64,000 bases of DNA from Deroplatys truncata (lineage: Eukaryota > Arthropoda > Insecta > Mantodea > Mantidae). This document shows positions 58,849-64,000 of this stretch, in pieces. Within the stretch, counting starts at the first letter, position 1. The number at the start of each line of letters is the position of its first letter. A program made the translations under genes and the position numbers. Under the pieces are notes generated by a model, which was not told the origin of the DNA, did no database searches, and saw only the letters and a list, made by a program, of their open reading frames with translations. The DNA lies in contig CM060985.1 in assembly GCA_030765065.1 (NCBI GenBank), positions 8,494,001 to 8,558,000 of the forward strand. Direction: 5' to 3'.

Positions 58849-59269
58849 AATGTATGAACTAGTTTTATTAGCAAAAACTTATGGTGATATTGCTTGAGTT
58901 GTCTTCCAGGTTTATAATCAGTCTGCCTACAATTTGGTCATACACGCACACACATCAGTTGTCTGCAATGTGAATTTAATGGAATCCTTAACAGCAAGGG
59001 TAACACAACGTTCAAACAAAAACTTGAACCATTCAAAGCTTTGCCACTTTTATGTTTAATTATCCTACTCTGACTTGCTATGCACTAAGCCATGATTGCA
59101 ACATAATATTGCATTACCACGACTTGCTTCGCTTCAGTAGACAATGCAGAATACGAATAAGTGCATACCCATGATGATAAATAGAATGTTTAAATGAAAT
59201 TATTATTAAAGTACTGTCATTATTCACCATCTTTGTTATTTAAAGTACCAAATGGGTGATAAGTATTTT

Positions 59270-59700
59270 CATTTGCTTGAAAAGTGTTTTGTGGCAGTTG
59301 AACGTGTGTTTGTTTGGGCCAGGACACTACTGGATGTAGTATAGCTCTGGTGTAGCATGTGTTAAGTTTTGCTTGAACAGAGACACATGTGGACTGTCTG
59401 CTTAAATTTATACAGAAATTCCCCTGTTCCTAACAAATGTACAATTTATAGCTTGTTACACTGGGTCTGTGTTGGATGGGATATGGGGCTGTCGTGGAAA
59501 CAAGTCCAAGAAAATTGTTCTCTCCCTCCAGATCTAAATGCGTGTGATTATTATCTTTAATGTATTGTGCGCTCAATGAATTAGAAGACAGTATCCGAGT
59601 GTACAACAGGAGCTTGGCTTGTATACAACACTTGTCCATTTGGATCATTCAACAGCATCTTAGGAGTTTCTGACCTTTGCATGGTGGATGAAGGGGACTT
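59270..59700 (+). pseudogene. Internally deleted mariner-like transposase remnant
   Basis: The plus frame has NSPVPNKCTIYSLLHWV, resembling an N-terminal HTH segment (V-P-x-K-S-T-I-Y-R-L-V), and then SLPPDLNACDYYL, resembling the catalytic S-P-D-L-x-x-x-D-Y-x-L motif. The two lie far too close, so most of the gene is deleted. No inverted ends found. Confidence 0.45.
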
Positions 59701-60226
59701 CATCACCTTAATGTGCAGTAATAAGGTACATCATTCCTAAAAATTGGCTGTGGCCCAGCTTTGCACAAGATTCCAGTACTAACTTGCCGTTGTTATTGAT
59801 TAGACCATGTGGTTAAAGAAATACAACTAAACAAATGTAAGCTATGCTGAAACAGGGAGGAGCATCACTACTGGATGGTATATAGGTGTAACATACATGC
59901 ATTTCTGAATTATTACAACATCTATGTATAATCACTCTACTCTTAGAACCCAACTTGATGTAAACACTCAATATCGTCAATAGCCTGCAGTACATGAGAA
60001 ACCAAAGCACAACGTAACATACAGTAGCTTGAATATTCTGTGATTATCTGTGTGTTTAAAATAAAAAAAAGAATGTTAAACATAGCTTGAAACTTTTGAT
60101 TAATGTGAAATAGTAAATAATATAAACTAAAGAATGTTGCAGGTTCTGTTCAGTACTGTGTGGTGGTGTTTACCCCTGTTACAATGATAAGGGGATAAAC
60201 ATGGTTGCTTCTACAAGTGCTGAATA

Positions 60227-62596
60227 TGAGATGTGTTCAAAAAAGGCAGAACTTTTGAAGTAGTGCTGCAACTGGCACAGGGAGCTTGGTGCAGCTGCTG
60301 AGCTGATGCGGTATTAATGTTGTAATTATTTAACATTAATTGTAGCTCCGCGTTTGGAAGCCAATTTGCGAGAGCATTACAAATAATGTTGATGCTTGTG
60401 ATGTTTACTTTACGCATATTTGCGAGAGAACTTGCTTTACATAATGTCTTTTTGTTGTCGAGCCCCACGTTGTGGAAGCCAATTATGCGACGGTATATGT
60501 TTCTTACGTAATATTTATAGCGTAAGTTATGAGAACTTGTAGATCATATGTTGTGCTGCTTTACTTAACGCGTTGCCATCTTGTGACGTCACTCCTTTGT
60601 CTGGTTCGTAGCTCCCTCTGGCGTAGCAATTTGTATCAATTAGTTTCTGAAAGAATTTAAAGTTTTGTATATTGTCCTCCGGCTAGCTATTTAGGTCGAC
60701 ATTTAACTCTTGCAGGGTGTGAATCGGAAAGGAATCTTTTATTCAGAAATGATACTGATGAAGAAATTGTTTTTATAACTTTTATTGCCGAACACGTTCA
60801 CTAACACTTCTTACATATTGAAATAGATACTCGCCAAACTGAAACTGTTTTTAATAACTTTTTACTTATCACTTTTAACTTGCATACTTCAACTTTGTGT
60901 ATATTTAACTGTATAATATTTTATAAGAATTCTTGTAATTCTGCTGCGCGTAACTTATGACGAAATGAAGGATGACTGGCGATATGTAGTGTACTGAGAA
61001 TTCTGTTGAACTGGGGGACACTCTACCTCGGCCTGGCTTATTTATACGCTTGCCTTAAGATACGCCTAAAGATTATAAATGAACTGTCATTGGCTAATAA
61101 AACGCGCCAACATTAGCGTCTATTTTAATATCCAATGAAAACCACTAATACATATTTCTTTTAGGGAACATTCTAGAAGCTTTTACCGAAAAGGCGCGAA
61201 ACATTACGTAACTTCCTGGTTCCCGGCAATGACAAACAACTCACCCCCTTGCTGCATTATTGCGTTATTGTTGACAGTTTCAGTAAAGCCGTATATTATT
61301 ATTTACCAATAATAATTACAATTAATAAACCTCTGAAATCAATGTCACATAAAAATACATATTTATATTACAATCATTATTTACCTTTAAGTAATTTGTG
61401 ATACAAATTACCGTATCAGAGCACACCTAGTGGTAACAAACTGCCACTTGCCTCATTTTGCTATGACTTAGTCGTCAAGCTACAGCCGCTGAAGTAAACA
61501 CTTGCACAAGTTGTTAACAGATTAGTGACAATGAAAGAGCTTGAACAACATGTGTGTGTGAAATTTTGCTACAAACTTGGCAAAACTTACACACACACAT
61601 TTCACTTACTTAACCAAGCATACAGGGAGAACTGTATGAGTCCAACGCAGTGCTATGAGTGGTTTAAGTGTTTTGAAAAGAGCTGAATTTCAGTCGGTTA
61701 GGATCCCAGGCCTGGATCCACATCAACAAATGATGACTATGTTGAGAGACTTTGTGATGTGATTTGTGGATGTCATCGTTTAACTGTTCCAAAAATTGCT
61801 GATGAAGTGGGCATCAGCGTAGAATATGCCATAAAATTCTGACTGAAAAACTCCATATGTGTTGTGTCAGTGCAGGTGTTTGTTGACTGAATCAGAAAGA
61901 GAACCCTGTTGAAATCAGTCAGGAACTGCTTGCCACTGCAATCATAACAGGAGATGAGATGTGCATTTATGGGTATGATGTTGATACGAAGATGCAGTTG
62001 TCGCAGTAGGTGGGGAAAGGGTCTCCTTGTCCAAAAAAGCACACATGAGTCGGTCAAAGATCAAGGTGATGTTGGTTGTGTTTTTTGATTGCAAAGGCAT
62101 TTGAATTTGTATCACGTGGTCAGATGCAAACAAACAGTTGTACCAGGCTATTTTAGTGCATTCGAAGGATGCTCTGCACACAAAGAAGCCTGAATTGTGG
62201 AAAAAACCAGACTTGGGGGTGTACCATGACAGTGTGCTGGCTCAGCTGTCACTCCTCATTCTAGTCATGTGGCAAAACATGAGACTCCTGTTGTGCCCCA
62301 TCCACCTTATTCTCCGGACCTAGCCCCAGCAGACTTTTTCCTGTTTCCCAAACCTAAAACCACTTTGAAAGGATGTTGTTTCCAAACCATAGGGAAGATT
62401 CAGGACATTGTGACAAGAGACCTGCATACCATATCAGAAAGTGTTCTTGAGGAGGCTTTCCAAAAATTTAAGAAACATTGGGAATGGGTATTGTGAGTAG
62501 AAGGCACTACTACTTTAGGGGGATGGTGCTTTAAATGTTGTAAAATGAGAAATACAGATTTATAGCAAAACTTAAATCTTTTTTGAATACAGCTCA
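60227..62596 (+). mobile_element. Mariner element carrying a nested LTR-like insertion
   Basis: Inverted ends are tgagatgtgttcaaaaaagg at 60227 and ttttttgaatacagctca ending at 62596, with TA at 60225-60226 and 62597-62598. The span is about 1.1 kb too long because of the insertion near 60316-61410. The transposase begins at 61531 (MKELEQHVCVKFCYKLGKT), then ITGDEMCIYGYD with the first Asp (about 61946-61981), VYHDSVLAQ where the usual D-N is D-S, and YSPDLAPADFFLFPKPKTTL (62311-62370). Many stops and frameshifts. Confidence 0.85.
60316..61410 (-). mobile_element. LTR-like insertion inside a mariner
   Basis: On the minus strand it carries a strong TATA context, aagcgtataaataagccagg (around 61040-61056), AATAAA signals (complement of tttatt at 60737 and 60781), and a primer-binding-like cacaacgtggggctcgac (near 60452-60470). 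A short related pair, ggaagccaattt(g)cga, occurs at about 60356 and 60474. gtat at both edges (60313, 61411) could be the target duplication. No gag-pol was seen, only a short minus frame at 60468-60211. Confidence 0.5.
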
Positions 62597-62913
62597 TAAG
62601 AGGCATATAAAGTGTTTTGTTTACACCAATTGCAGTTCTAAAGCTGGATCAATTATGGGAATTTGCATGGTATTTGCTTATAAGCATTAAGGTTTGTACA
62701 GTGCTTTCATGAAGCATGCATGACAATAACATTCATATGATGTAGTGAGGTTAGTTATATATATTTGTAAACTGACAACTTCTTATCTGTCACTAAATGC
62801 TGGGAATTTGGTCAGCTGTAAAATATTAACATAGCTGGTTATGTTGTTCAGAAGGCTTTAACCCTGAGGAAGAATTTTTCAACCATTCTTAACTTATTTA
62901 TACCTTCAGTATT

Positions 62914-63222
62914 GTAGCCAAACCCAATGAAGGCTTTGAGCATGAGAGATTCCAAAAAGTAAACCAGTATGGTAGTCGGCCAAGCAATGAAAGAGGCTTT
63001 GACTGGCTACTCTTCGAGAAAGTTCGCCATCTGCATTCTGGAAGATTGTATTACTGGTCTTCCTAGCAACATGGGAGTATAAAAAGATAGCAAGAAGTAA
63101 ATGAGTCTCAGTTGTGAGTGAGTACAAGCAATTTGTTAGTCAGAATTGCAAAGCGAGGCTTATAATGCATTTCACCAAATAAATAAAAGTTTGTTACAAG
63201 TTAACCAGTATTTTTATTTGGC
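62914..63222 (+). mobile_element. LTR-like sequence with primer-binding-site-like end
   Basis: Starts tgtagccaaaccc, has TATA box gtataaaaag at about 63077, an initiator-like tctcagttgtgagtgagt about 30 bp on, AATAAATAAA at about 63178, and then tttggcgcagt at 63214, which resembles the t-g-g-c-g-c-a-g-t start of the primer-binding site of many Ty3/gypsy elements. Internal sequence is then replaced by a mariner fragment. Confidence 0.55.
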
Positions 63223-63229
63223 GCAGTAT

Positions 63230-63800
63230 AAAATGATGTGTCCCACTCTGCAAAATAAGGTAATGTGTGACTAATGATCTCATCTGAGGTAAACCTCTGT
63301 CCATTGACTCATTTCTTCAGATATGGGAAGAGGAGAAGATTCCTGGGAGCCAAACCTGGTGAATATGGTGCATGAGGCAATAGTTTCAAAGCGCAAGTCA
63401 TGTAACTTTGTGATCACAATTGAAGAAATGTGTGCTGGTGCATTGTCTTGGTGGAAAAGAACTTTCTTCTGTAACAATTGTGGATGATTGGCCTTCACAG
63501 CATCCTTCACCGGTTCCAGCAAAACTGCGTGGTACTTTCTGTTGATGCTTTTGCCCTTTTCCAGGTAATCTACCAACACCACATCTTGGGCATTCCAGAA
63601 AATAGTGGCCTTTCCTGCTGTAGGAACACACTTGGCCTTTTGTGGAACGCTTTCACTCTCTTGCAGCCATTGTTTATACTGCTGGTGTGTGATGGTGAAT
63701 CCATGATGTTCATAGGCATGTGTGTTTGACTGGCGGCAAACAAACCTGGCACCCATTGCATTGCGACTTTCCTCATGTGTAAATGTTCCAGACATGATCT
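63230..63800 (-). pseudogene. Mariner transposase fragment (catalytic part)
   Basis: The 171-residue minus frame 63795-63280 reads ITHQQYKQWLQESES, TAGKATIFWNAQDVVLVDYL, LEKGKSINRKYH, KKVLFHQDNAPAHISSIVIT (second Asp) and then a degenerate HPPYSPDLAPSD region near 63360 (cggtttggatcc-type changes). The first Asp segment is lost and no inverted ends are seen. It abuts the LTR-like block. Confidence 0.75.
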
Positions 63801-64000
63801 AATGAGAATTCATCATAGAAAATGATGGTGAAGAGGAATTTGGTTCCTTTTGCATTTGGCCTGGAATTAATAATATTATTAATTTAATCTTTTAATATGA
63901 AGTATTTAATCACTGTGGGTCCATTTTCAGAAGATATGTGAACTTGTTTCTTTTGTAGCACTAATACAAGCAAACTAACAAAAGCGCCTCTATAAAATTG

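Larger units (their letters stand above)
42466..64000 (+). other. PACS intron 5 (>21.5 kb, runs off the window)
   Basis: No further PACS exon was recognised; a short one could be missed. Repeats are listed separately. Stretches without anything I can support: 42466-43340, 43816-44400, 47900-48440, 49466-50360, 54010-54250, 54990-55550, 56460-57540, 57690-58070, 58850-59270, 59700-60225, 62600-62910 and 63800-64000. Confidence 0.6.

Overview
This is a stretch of an animal nuclear genome, most likely an insect with a large, AT-rich, transposon-laden genome. The lineage is inference: a polyneopteran such as a cockroach or termite would fit the intron sizes and repeat mix, but nothing here proves it. 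The only host gene I can support is a plus-strand PACS (phosphofurin acidic cluster sorting protein) homologue. Five of its exons lie at 1-69, 5556-5724, 27377-27528, 36064-36172 and 42295-42465. Phases agree at all four junctions (0, 1, 0, 1), so the exons join into one open frame of about 223 codons. The gene runs off both ends, and the introns inside the window are about 5.5, 21.7, 8.5, 6.1 and more than 21.5 kb. No rRNA, functional tRNA or CRISPR array was seen.

Layout. Intron 1 (70-5555) holds a dispersed-repeat copy and a roughly 119-bp satellite of 18 units. Intron 2 (5725-27376) holds a truncated LINE with a GAA microsatellite, GTTAC-rich palindromic elements, tRNA-derived SINEs, hAT-like and Tc1-like remnants, five copies of an unclassified ~0.9-kb repeat (called family A here), a composite element flanked by direct repeats, and a nearly complete mariner. 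Intron 3 (27529-36063) is a nest: family-A copies interrupted by a LINE fragment (15-bp target duplication), an ORF1-only LINE with a 2A-like motif (14-bp target duplication) and a mariner (TA duplication). Intron 4 (36173-42294) holds an element with long inverted repeats and an internal perfect 32-bp hairpin, plus a second nearly complete mariner. The last intron (42466-end) holds a GIY-YIG fragment, a cluster of family-A copies, a DD41D-spaced mariner relative, an LTR-like insertion, a LINE inside a mariner-like element, a PIF/Harbinger remnant, several Penelope-like terminal motifs, SINEs, an LTR-like block nested in a mariner, and a last mariner fragment.

How it fits together. Nearly all sequence between the PACS exons can be read as layered insertions. 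Family A is old and is the commonest landing site. LINE, mariner and LTR-like insertions sit inside it, and several still have exact target-site duplications, so their order can be read directly. All transposase and reverse-transcriptase frames are broken by stops, indels or truncation, so none looks autonomous.
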